This document shows, in pieces, positions 1 to 6,839 of a stretch of DNA of 17,509 bases. This DNA is from JBAWXE01 sp037144255. GTDB lineage: Bacteria > Bacteroidota > Bacteroidia > Chitinophagales > Chitinophagaceae. Under the pieces are notes generated by a model that had not been told where the DNA came from, did no database searches, and was given only the letters and a program-made list of their open reading frames with translations. The stretch is from NCBI GenBank assembly GCA_037144255.1, contig JBAWXE010000054.1, forward strand, positions 1-17,509, given 5' to 3'. The position numbers and the translations under genes were made by a program. Numbering within the stretch: position 1 is the first letter of the stretch; every line of letters starts with the position of its first letter.

Positions 1-149
1 AACACTGCCCTAATATTGCCCTGGCTATAGACACAGCTAAAAACACAATGGCAGATAATGATGCATTATTAATAACAGGAAGTTTCTTTGTAGTAGGAGA
101 AGCTTTGGAGCACTTAGGTATTTCAGATGGACAAACAGTACTTAGCTGA
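1..149 (+). CDS. folC: C-terminal end of a folylpolyglutamate/dihydrofolate synthase (FolC-like), 5' truncated
   Basis: Only the last ~49 codons are present; the frame is open from base 3 to a TGA at 147-149. The peptide carries DALLITGSFFVVGEAL, which resembles the conserved C-terminal strand of FolC/Mur-ligase fold proteins, where a GS-F-VVGE segment closes the last Rossmann-like domain. FolC adds glutamate to folates, and in many bacteria also makes dihydrofolate from dihydropteroate. The stop lies 3 bp from the stop of the convergent sugar-transferase gene, so the two transcripts must overlap at their 3' ends. The identification rests on a short tail; another Mur-ligase-family enzyme is possible, though the GSFFVVGE tail fits FolC best. 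Confidence 0.62.
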   Translation, partial: HCPNIALAIDTAKNTMADNDALLITGSFFVVGEALEHLGISDGQTVLS

Positions 150-152
150 TAA

Positions 153-1577
153 CTACTTACCCCTTCCTTGAAATAGTACTATCAGTGTATACAACATGAT
201 CTTGATATCCAGTGCCAGTGAACAGTTTTCTATATATAGCAGATCATACTTCATGCGCTCAACCATTTCTTGTACATTCTCGGCATAGCCATATTGTACC
301 ATACCCCATGATGTAAGACCGGGTTTCACTCTGTGTAGATATTTGTATTGCGGATGTGTAGTACTGATAATATCTATAAAGTGTCTACGTTCCGGACGAG
401 GACCCACCAACGACATATCTCCTATCAGTATGTTCACAAATTGCGGTAGCTCATCTATACGCCATTTGCGCATAAATCTTCCCCATGGTGTAATACGTGC
501 ATCCATTTTGCTAGATAAAGCAGGTCCGCCATCTTCAGCATTAACGAACATAGATCGGAACTTGTAAATATTAAATGGTCTTCCATATGCCCCAATTCTC
601 TGTTGCTTATATATGATAGACCCCTTCGATGATAACATCACTTTAATAGCAGAGAAAATATAAAATGGAGAAAGTGTTATCAATGCAAATAACGAAGCAA
701 AAATATCTATACATCGCTTCCACACCCTTTGCCAATCAGGCATCAGATCCGGATATATATGTATCAATACTGCATCATACACGTTATTGGTCTTTACAGA
801 ACCTGATATAATATCATACAGATCGGGCAATACTTTAATGACAACGGGTCTATAACATAGTCGGGTCAATATATTCTCCAGCAAATGATGCTCAGCCGAA
901 TCTACCGCCACTATTACCTCTTCTATCCCATGTTCATCAATGATCTTCTCCAACTCTGATAAATGTCCCAACTGTGGCAGGTATTCACTCATACCATTCG
1001 TTGCTTCCTGATTAGAATAGATAAAGCCTTTGAAGATATTGCCAAGTACTTTTGGGTTATCCAATATCTGCTCATAAATATCTATCGCCTTTCTGTTACC
1101 ACCTATTATTAGTGTATTAAAACCTACTTTCCCCCTTATCAAATTATTCTTGATATGGTTCAAGATCAATAAACGGAATAAAAGAGCACATGAAGTATGT
1201 ATCAGAAAATATCTGCCTGTGTTCTTAATGAAGTATGAGTAATCATTTGCATCATTTGAAAAAGCAATGATAGCAATGACTACTGAACCAATGAAACAGG
1301 AGATAAGTGTTCGATTGATCTCATGAAAACGGGACTTGCGATAAAGATCAAAATAGGTACCAGACAATAAATAAAGCAATAACCAGCCTGATGGAAGACA
1401 TACTAATCCTAAAATATAATCTCTTCTCTGTAAAGACTTGAGAATGTTCAGATACCCTGTTTCTCCCAACTGTTGATGACGATATACCCAGAATATGAGC
1501 CACGCGATGACTGCTGCTGCTAAGTCAAACAGTACAAGCTGTCGGATGGCGCGTTTCTTAGTAGATATCAATGGCAT
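153..1577 (-). CDS. Undecaprenyl-phosphate sugar-1-phosphate transferase (exopolysaccharide polyprenyl glycosylphosphotransferase, WcaJ/WbaP type)
   Basis: A 474-residue integral membrane protein with the WcaJ/WbaP layout. Hydrophobic segments lie at about 13-33, 54-75, 90-107 and 122-140. A Rossmann-like domain follows from ~152 (NTLIIGGNRKA) to ~250. The C-terminal bacterial sugar-transferase domain starts at KRCIDIFAS (~287) with one more hydrophobic segment. Diagnostic motifs are KFRSM (339-343), DELPQ (375-379, with the expected catalytic Asp-Glu pair), GDMSLVGPRPER (386-397) and KPGLTSW (418-424). Such enzymes move a hexose-1-phosphate from a UDP-sugar to undecaprenyl phosphate at the inner membrane, the first committed step of exopolysaccharide, capsule or O-unit assembly. 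It is the last of three minus-strand genes, starting 8 bp after the lipoprotein gene, so co-transcription is likely. The substrate (glucose, galactose or an amino sugar) cannot be told from sequence alone. Confidence 0.93.
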   Translation of the reverse strand: MPLISTKKRAIRQLVLFDLAAAVIAWLIFWVYRHQQLGETGYLNILKSLQRRDYILGLVCLPSGWLLLYLLSGTYFDLYRKSRFHEINRTLISCFIGSVVIAIIAFSNDANDYSYFIKNTGRYFLIHTSCALLFRLLILNHIKNNLIRGKVGFNTLIIGGNRKAIDIYEQILDNPKVLGNIFKGFIYSNQEATNGMSEYLPQLGHLSELEKIIDEHGIEEVIVAVDSAEHHLLENILTRLCYRPVVIKVLPDLYDIISGSVKTNNVYDAVLIHIYPDLMPDWQRVWKRCIDIFASLFALITLSPFYIFSAIKVMLSSKGSIIYKQQRIGAYGRPFNIYKFRSMFVNAEDGGPALSSKMDARITPWGRFMRKWRIDELPQFVNILIGDMSLVGPRPERRHFIDIISTTHPQYKYLHRVKPGLTSWGMVQYGYAENVQEMVERMKYDLLYIENCSLALDIKIMLYTLIVLFQGRGK

Positions 1578-1585
1578 AGGCGATC

Positions 1586-2521
1586 TTAGAATGAAAGGAT
1601 TTTAAGATTATCCAAAGACACATAGCCGCTTTGATTCCCGGCATCCACAGCGGCTTTTATATAAATGGCAAATGATACCGTATTAGAAGTTGTCTGGTTC
1701 GCCCCTACAAAACTTTCTAATGATACATACACCTTATTCCAGGGGTATTTTCCTGTGGTAGAATCGTAAGGTGTAGGTCTCACACCCATCAACCAATTCA
1801 CTGTTGAAACAGGCTGTGTACTTCCGGTACTATTATTATAGGCTCTGATTCCTACATAGAAAGTAGTATTGCATTTATAATCCAACTCTAAATAAGTATG
1901 ACCAATTGGAATCGTATACGTAAGTTTTGTAAGACTCTGTGCACTATCATTAGTTGTACCCAAATGTATATAACCTGAACCTCCACCTTCTTCCACCAAT
2001 CCGGAATTAACACCACCTACATTTCCAACTCGGGTAATAGTAGTATCGCATAATGATTCAGGGTCTTTTACAAAAGATGTGGTCACATCAAAATTCTCAA
2101 TCATCAGAAATACCGTGCTGGATACATAGGCAGACTTTGGTACCATAGTAATGATCTTACCCGGCTGAGCAGTAAGTGATGCGGAATCAGGTAGATAATA
2201 TGGATACTGTGTTTGATAACTACTCATTCCATCCATACTTACTCCGGGTATGAAACTCATAGTCCCATTTCCTTTTGCTATTACAGGAATGGTGGCCGGC
2301 AATGAAAATACACCTATCGGAGATCCATTATAATAGGCCCATACACTAGTTATCTTATGCGTACTACTGCCGGTAACATTATAATTACCCGGCACAAATT
2401 GAAAGGAATCAATATGTATATAGGTAGGTACCGTTTCAGATGGATTAATAACGTTACAACCTGAACTATACGCCCAGACTAGTAATGCAATAAATATTAA
2501 TTTTGTATAATGTAGCTTCAT
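1586..2521 (-). CDS. Secreted lipoprotein of unknown function (Bacteroidota surface-type)
   Basis: A 311-residue protein with a lipoprotein-like signal: basic N-terminus, hydrophobic stretch 9-18 and SSGC with the candidate lipidated Cys at 22. The Ser at -3 is a weak fit to the usual Leu. The mature part begins with VPTYIHIDSFQF and a WAYYNGSPIGVFSLPATIPV segment. This pattern recurs in uncharacterised Bacteroidota lipoproteins as I remember them. The second half (~170-311) is rich in beta-strand-like patterns, with Gly-rich EEGGGSGYIHLG and the ending GYVSLDNLKIL, suggesting a carbohydrate-binding-like beta-sandwich; that fold is inference. It lies 46 bp after the Gfo/Idh gene and 8 bp before the sugar transferase, so it probably shares their transcript and may act in surface-glycan biology. 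No catalytic motif is visible. Confidence 0.82.
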   Translation of the reverse strand: MKLHYTKLIFIALLVWAYSSGCNVINPSETVPTYIHIDSFQFVPGNYNVTGSSTHKITSVWAYYNGSPIGVFSLPATIPVIAKGNGTMSFIPGVSMDGMSSYQTQYPYYLPDSASLTAQPGKIITMVPKSAYVSSTVFLMIENFDVTTSFVKDPESLCDTTITRVGNVGGVNSGLVEEGGGSGYIHLGTTNDSAQSLTKLTYTIPIGHTYLELDYKCNTTFYVGIRAYNNSTGSTQPVSTVNWLMGVRPTPYDSTTGKYPWNKVYVSLESFVGANQTTSNTVSFAIYIKAAVDAGNQSGYVSLDNLKILSF

Positions 2522-2567
2522 TTCAGATACCTGAGAACAACAATTTTAATTATAACGCACAAATGCT

Positions 2568-3554
2568 TTAAACATTGTGGAGCTCATTGTGTAAACTCAT
2601 TTTTTTCAGGATCTGGTGAGCAACATCCATAGCCTGATATCCATCGTATACAGAAACCCTTACAGGTCTGTCATTCAGTATGGCCTCGGCAAACTCTGCT
2701 AATTCCATTCTGATAGCATTGGAATTACCCACTTCCGGCAACTGTACAGATATTATTTTTTTGTCTCCGTTACCCATTTCAATAGGAAAATCCATCATTC
2801 CGCCAATACCACCTGATTCTTTCAGACGAATGATCTCGGTCTTTTTCTCCAAGAAATCGATACCAATATATGCGTCGCGTTGAAAAACACGCATTTTTCT
2901 CATTTTCTTTAATGATATACGGCTAGATGTAAGATTAGCTACACATCCGTTATCAAACTCTATACGTGCATTAGCAATATCCGATGTTTCACTGATAACA
3001 GATACCCCACTCGCCGATATTCTGCGAACAGGAGATTTTACCAGATGTAACACAATATCTATATCATGTATCATCAAGTCCAGTATCACAGATACGTCTG
3101 TGCCTCTTGGATTGAACTGTGCTAACCTATGTGCCTCTATGAACATGGGCTGCAGTTGCAAATCACCCAGTGCCAAAAAAGCAGGATTATATCTTTCCAC
3201 ATGCCCTACCTGACATTTTACATTGGCTTCCCTCACCAGTTTTACCAGTTCCTGAGCCTCGTCCAGCGAATGTGTTAATGGCTTTTCTACAAATACATGC
3301 TTGCTATTCAGCAAGCATTTTTTAGCTATCTCATAATGAGCCGTAGTAGTAGACACTATATCTACCGCATCTACCGCTTGTATAAGTACGTCTATATCTG
3401 TAAACCTTGGTATCTGATATTGAGCAATAGCAATGGCTGCCTGCTCATCATTAGGGTCGTAAAACCCAACAAGTTGCACATCGGCAATTTCTTGCCACTG
3501 TTGCATATGTATTTTGCCCAGATGACCTGCGCCGCATATTCCAATCTTAAGCAT
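2568..3554 (-). CDS. Gfo/Idh/MocA-family NAD(P)-dependent sugar oxidoreductase
   Basis: A 328-residue protein with a complete Gfo/Idh/MocA layout. The N-terminal Rossmann fold has GxGxxG (G8, G10, G13). The EKP motif at 90-92 carries the usual Lys, and GHVERYNP lies at 117-124. The alpha/beta substrate domain has DLMIHDID (159-166) with the expected His at 163. Family members oxidise or reduce sugar hydroxyls or inositols with NAD(P). The GHVERxNP form is one I associate with nucleotide-sugar dehydrogenases such as the UDP-GlcNAc 3-dehydrogenase of diamino-sugar lipid A synthesis, but this is only suggestive and no partner aminotransferase is in view. It is first in the minus-strand group with the lipoprotein and sugar transferase, which supports a role in making a nucleotide sugar for an envelope glycan. 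Confidence 0.9.
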   Translation of the reverse strand: MLKIGICGAGHLGKIHMQQWQEIADVQLVGFYDPNDEQAAIAIAQYQIPRFTDIDVLIQAVDAVDIVSTTTAHYEIAKKCLLNSKHVFVEKPLTHSLDEAQELVKLVREANVKCQVGHVERYNPAFLALGDLQLQPMFIEAHRLAQFNPRGTDVSVILDLMIHDIDIVLHLVKSPVRRISASGVSVISETSDIANARIEFDNGCVANLTSSRISLKKMRKMRVFQRDAYIGIDFLEKKTEIIRLKESGGIGGMMDFPIEMGNGDKKIISVQLPEVGNSNAIRMELAEFAEAILNDRPVRVSVYDGYQAMDVAHQILKKMSLHNELHNV

Positions 3555-3638
3555 ATTGCGTTCGGACTTGGTAAATATTTATGTATGAGTGACTATAGTA
3601 ACTAGTAAACGCCGCAAGATAACAATAAAAACGCAGTC

Positions 3639-4328
3639 TTACATGTAACCTTCATCAGCCAAACTCAGGTATTTACCCCCTGCCACAATCAGATGGTCTA
3701 ACAGGCGAATGTCCATAAGAACAGCAGCTTCCTTCAGCTTGCGTGTCAGTTCCTTATCTGCTGCACTAGGGCTGGTATTGCCCGATGGGTGATTGTGTGC
3801 AATGATAAGTTGATTAGCATTATATAACAATGCATTTTTAAGTATTATTCGTATATCTGCAACTGTGCCTGTCAGCCCTCCGCTACTTATTAGTTCGTGG
3901 CGTATCAATCTATTAGCCTGGTTCAAATATAAGACACAGAATACCTCATTATTTAGGTCGCACATCAGTGGCACTACTATCTCAGCTGCCTCAGCACTCT
4001 GTTTGATGGTAGGGCGCTGTAGCCCTTCACTCATTTGTCTACGCCTGCCCAGTTCTAAGGCGGCAGCTATGGTAATAGCACGGGCCTCACCAATTCCTTT
4101 GGTCTTCTGTAGTTCCAGCACTCCCAGCCTACCCAGTTCTTGAAGGTTCTTATTGGCCAGATCTAGTGTCTCGCGGGCCAGGTCCAGTGCCGATTTTTCT
4201 CTGGTACCACTGGAAATAAGGATAGCCAGCAGCTCGGCATCGCTCAGGGAGGATGGGCCTTTCTGTAGTAGTTTTTCGCGGGGGCGTTCGTCCTCCGACC
4301 AGTTTTTGATACTATTAGAAGTATTCAT
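3639..4328 (-). CDS. radC: RadC-family JAB/MPN-domain protein
   Basis: A 229-residue protein starting MNTSNSIKNWSEDERPREKL, the usual RadC opening. The frame is open for 26 more codons upstream (to 4406), but that extension is unlike the family, so the start at 4328 is preferred. A helix-hairpin-helix-like segment (KTKGIGEARA, ~75-84) is followed by the JAB1/MPN metal-binding domain: Glu128, HNHPSG at 178-183, then Ser188 and Asp191, which makes the full E/HxH/x7/SxxD zinc signature. The protein was named for radiation sensitivity in E. coli, but that phenotype was later attributed to another locus, and the true role of RadC remains unclear. The metal site predicts a zinc hydrolase. It is transcribed away from bshC across a ~150-bp gap and has no obvious operon partner. 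Confidence 0.95.
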   Translation of the reverse strand: MNTSNSIKNWSEDERPREKLLQKGPSSLSDAELLAILISSGTREKSALDLARETLDLANKNLQELGRLGVLELQKTKGIGEARAITIAAALELGRRRQMSEGLQRPTIKQSAEAAEIVVPLMCDLNNEVFCVLYLNQANRLIRHELISSGGLTGTVADIRIILKNALLYNANQLIIAHNHPSGNTSPSAADKELTRKLKEAAVLMDIRLLDHLIVAGGKYLSLADEGYM

Positions 4329-4481
4329 GAGATATCGTTCAAGATCAATAAATGAAAATACGGATTTATATATCACAAACCATACATGAGGCAAATATGT
4401 TGCCATCGAGATAGTTTATTGATGTATAAAGGTATTTTCGATAGCGAAGAGTAACTTCGTTCTGTCATAAAACCTTTTATA

Positions 4482-6083
4482 GTGGCTAGCAGTTGTACCT
4501 ATTTGCCATATTGTGAAACCGGCTATTTCTCATCCCTTGCGATGGACTATATGCAAGGTCATCAAAACCTAGCCGCATTCTATACTTATAGCCCCGATAA
4601 GAATGGCATTGCAGCAGCCATACAAGACAGGAACAAATACCCAATAGATCGAAAGAACTTAGTCAATACACTTACAGCACAATACGCACTACTAGACAAA
4701 CACCCTAAGGCAGAACAGAACTTAGCACTGCTATTACAAGATACTACCTATACCATCTGCACTGCGCACCAACCTAACTTACTGACGGGCTACCTCTATT
4801 TCATCTATAAGATACTGCATGCTATAAAACTGTCAGAAGACCTGCAGGCATTACACCCTGACAAGAACTTTGTACCTGTATACTATATGGGTAGCGAGGA
4901 TAATGATCTGGAGGAACTAGGAACATTCAGATATGAGAATAGGAAGTTTATATGGGAAGCTGATGGGCAGAAAGGTGCTGTGGGACGTATGACAACTGAA
5001 AGCCTGAAACCATTGCTGGATGAGCTCTTTGCGCTGCTGGGACCACCGGGAGAAAACTGCGAGGAACTGAAGCGAATGATAGGTGCGGCTTATATGGGGC
5101 ATACACATGTAGGAGCAGCTACTCAGTACTTGGTGAATGAACTCTTTGGCAGATACGGACTGATAGTACTGAACCCCGATGATGCGAACTTTAAGAAGTG
5201 TATAGTACCCATCATGCAAGAGGAGTTGCTGCACCAGCACTCGTATGGCATAGTGAACAAACAAATAGAATCGCTCTCTGTACATTATAAGGCGCAGGCA
5301 CATCCTAGGCCTATCAACTTGTTTTATCTGGATGACCAGATACGTGAACGCATAGAGCAACATGGTGATGTGTGGCAAGTGCTGAATACTGATATACAAT
5401 GGACGAAGAATGAACTGCTGGCGGCACTGCAATCGCATCCTGAACGTTTTAGTCCTAATGTGATACTGAGAGGATTGCTGCAAGAAAGTATTCTGCCCAA
5501 TGTGGTATTTATAGGAGGTGGCGCTGAGGTGGCTTACTGGCTGCAACTGAAACCACTCTTTACACATTATCAAGTATTCTACCCTTCTATACATCTGAGA
5601 CAGAGTGTGCTGTGGATAGACCCACGCGAGGCTAAACTGCGGCAACAACTGAGCTGTAGCATAGCAGAGATATTCAAACCGGAGACTGAGCTGATACGTG
5701 CCTATGTACTGAAGAACAGTACCCATGACTGGCAAACCAGTACCGAACAAGCCGAGATAGAAAGCATACTGCTGCGTATAAAGCAGAAAGCTACTGTGCT
5801 GGACCCAACCCTGAAAGCCAGTGCTGAGGCGGCTACCGCCAAGATACAACACAGGCTGCAAGTAATGGAAAAGAAGATGCTGCGAGCGGAGAAACAGCAT
5901 ATGCAGGTGCACCTGCTGAAGATAGGCAAACTGAAAGGAAACCTGTTCCCGAATAACAGCCTGCAGGAGCGGGTAGAGAATTTCTGCTCTTACTACCTGC
6001 AATATGGACCTGCCTATTTGGATATACTGAAAGAACATATGCGCCCTCTGGAGCCTGCTTTTATGGTGATAGAAAATAATTAA
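4482..6083 (+). CDS. bshC: Bacillithiol biosynthesis cysteine-adding enzyme BshC
   Basis: A 533-residue protein resembling BshC over its whole length. The N-terminus reads CTYLPYCETGYFSSLAMDY. A nucleotide-fold signature (AHQPNLLTGYLYFIYK) begins near residue 94, followed by VPVYYMGSEDND. NVVFIGGGAEVAYWLQLK lies near 339-356, and the C-terminal ~100 residues form a charged, coiled-coil-like helical region. BshC is the proposed ligase joining cysteine to glucosaminyl-malate in the last step of bacillithiol synthesis in the cytoplasm. The start must be the GTG at 4482: an in-frame TAA lies at 4452-4454, no ATG falls between, and the first ATG would delete the conserved N-terminus. No bshA or bshB is in view. 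The downstream beta-barrel gene has its own promoter, so bshC is probably monocistronic. Confidence 0.93.
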   Translation: MASSCTYLPYCETGYFSSLAMDYMQGHQNLAAFYTYSPDKNGIAAAIQDRNKYPIDRKNLVNTLTAQYALLDKHPKAEQNLALLLQDTTYTICTAHQPNLLTGYLYFIYKILHAIKLSEDLQALHPDKNFVPVYYMGSEDNDLEELGTFRYENRKFIWEADGQKGAVGRMTTESLKPLLDELFALLGPPGENCEELKRMIGAAYMGHTHVGAATQYLVNELFGRYGLIVLNPDDANFKKCIVPIMQEELLHQHSYGIVNKQIESLSVHYKAQAHPRPINLFYLDDQIRERIEQHGDVWQVLNTDIQWTKNELLAALQSHPERFSPNVILRGLLQESILPNVVFIGGGAEVAYWLQLKPLFTHYQVFYPSIHLRQSVLWIDPREAKLRQQLSCSIAEIFKPETELIRAYVLKNSTHDWQTSTEQAEIESILLRIKQKATVLDPTLKASAEAATAKIQHRLQVMEKKMLRAEKQHMQVHLLKIGKLKGNLFPNNSLQERVENFCSYYLQYGPAYLDILKEHMRPLEPAFMVIENN

Positions 6084-6095
6084 AGTGGTACTGCC

Positions 6096-6125
6096 TTGTT
6101 ATAAGTATGAGCTTTATTATATTTG
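6096..6125 (+). promoter_or_regulatory. Predicted Bacteroidota-type promoter for the outer-membrane protein gene
   Basis: TTG at 6096-6098 and TATATTTG at 6118-6125 are separated by 19 bp. This matches the TTG-N19-21-TAnnTTTG consensus described for the primary sigma factor of Bacteroides/Flavobacterium relatives. The -7 element ends 31 bp before the ATG at 6157, leaving a short leader. It lies just after the bshC stop. Confidence 0.6.
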
Positions 6126-6156
6126 TGTAACTCATTCTTCACATTAATTCACAAAT

Positions 6157-6765
6157 ATGAAAAGGAAATTACTGTATACTATTGTTTGTCTGATGTTGCC
6201 GATGATGATGTACGGGCAACTGAAATCTGTAATGGCTGTAAAGCCTCAACTGGGTGTGGCACTGGGCGCCAACTTTGCATCGCTGGATGGTACGAATGTT
6301 GATAATGTGTATAAAGCAGGTTTTGTAGGTGGTGCATATTTTGGTATACGCGGCAGACACCTGGGCGGTATGGTAGAGGCATTGTATAATGGATCTAATT
6401 TTAGTTCGAGCAGTAATATCATGCGGGTGAATAACCTGAGTGTACCTGTATTGGGGCAACTGAAGCTGATGCCTAGAGTGTGGTTCCAGACGGGGCCACA
6501 ATATAATATAGTACTATCTGTTAAGGACGTGAATAATGCTCTTGCCAATAGTAATACAGACCCTAAAGACCTTTTCAAAAGCAGTTCTTTTAGTTGGTTG
6601 CTGGGGCTGTGGGTGGACCTACCACTACACTTTAATGTAGCTGCCAGATATGTACTGGGGCTTACTGATATGAACAATGGCAATGCGATGGCTACAGCTG
6701 CGGGTTTTACCGGTGCATGGCAGCAAAAGAGTATACAGCTGCAAGTGGGATGGCATTTTCTATAG
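6157..6765 (+). CDS. PorT-like outer-membrane beta-barrel protein
   Basis: A 202-residue protein with a classical signal peptide (MKRKLLYTIVCLMLPMMMYG, cleavage likely after YGQ). Repeated amphipathic beta-strand patterns follow, with Gly and aromatic residues alternating: GVALGANFASLDG, GFVGGAYFGI, WFQTGPQYNIVLS, SFSWLLGLWVDL and FNVAARYVLGLTDM. It ends in QLQVGWHFL, an aromatic-rich final strand typical of outer-membrane barrels. Length and pattern fit the PorT/OMP_b-brl_2 family of 8-stranded barrels common in Bacteroidota. Its specific role is unknown; most paralogues are uncharacterised, and it should not be equated with the T9SS component PorT. It has its own predicted promoter and is followed 24 bp later by a strong terminator stem, so it is very likely a single-gene unit. 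Confidence 0.85.
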   Translation: MKRKLLYTIVCLMLPMMMYGQLKSVMAVKPQLGVALGANFASLDGTNVDNVYKAGFVGGAYFGIRGRHLGGMVEALYNGSNFSSSSNIMRVNNLSVPVLGQLKLMPRVWFQTGPQYNIVLSVKDVNNALANSNTDPKDLFKSSSFSWLLGLWVDLPLHFNVAARYVLGLTDMNNGNAMATAAGFTGAWQQKSIQLQVGWHFL

Positions 6766-6789
6766 GATAGGATAAACATATTTACTGAG

Positions 6790-6826
6790 GAAGGGATGCC
6801 ATTCGGCATCCCTTCTTTTTTATTTT
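6790..6826 (+). terminator. Rho-independent terminator after the beta-barrel gene
   Basis: A perfect 11-bp stem (6790-6800 with 6805-6815) closes a 4-nt loop and is followed on the plus strand by a T-rich tract (6816-6826). It terminates the beta-barrel transcript. The convergent NHL gene ends at 6840. Read on the minus strand, the same stem lacks a U-run, so it may only weakly stop that transcript. Confidence 0.88.
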
Positions 6827-6839
6827 GAGTGTTGATGGT

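Noticed and set aside
4329..4406. 26-codon N-terminal extension of radC
   Set aside because: The extension does not resemble RadC proteins, while the start at 4328 gives the normal family N-terminus and length.
4445..4459. CGAAG-AGTAA-CTTCG small hairpin between radC and bshC
   Set aside because: A 5-bp stem with no other supporting signal is expected by chance.
4917..6038. A 373-codon open frame antisense to bshC
   Set aside because: It lies wholly inside a clear bshC gene, its product is rich in Gln, Tyr, His and Leu as expected from the reverse of a biased frame, and it has no recognisable domain.
6246..6809. A 187-codon open frame antisense to the beta-barrel gene
   Set aside because: It is antisense to a good signal-peptide-bearing barrel gene and runs through the terminator stem; no domain or signal is visible.
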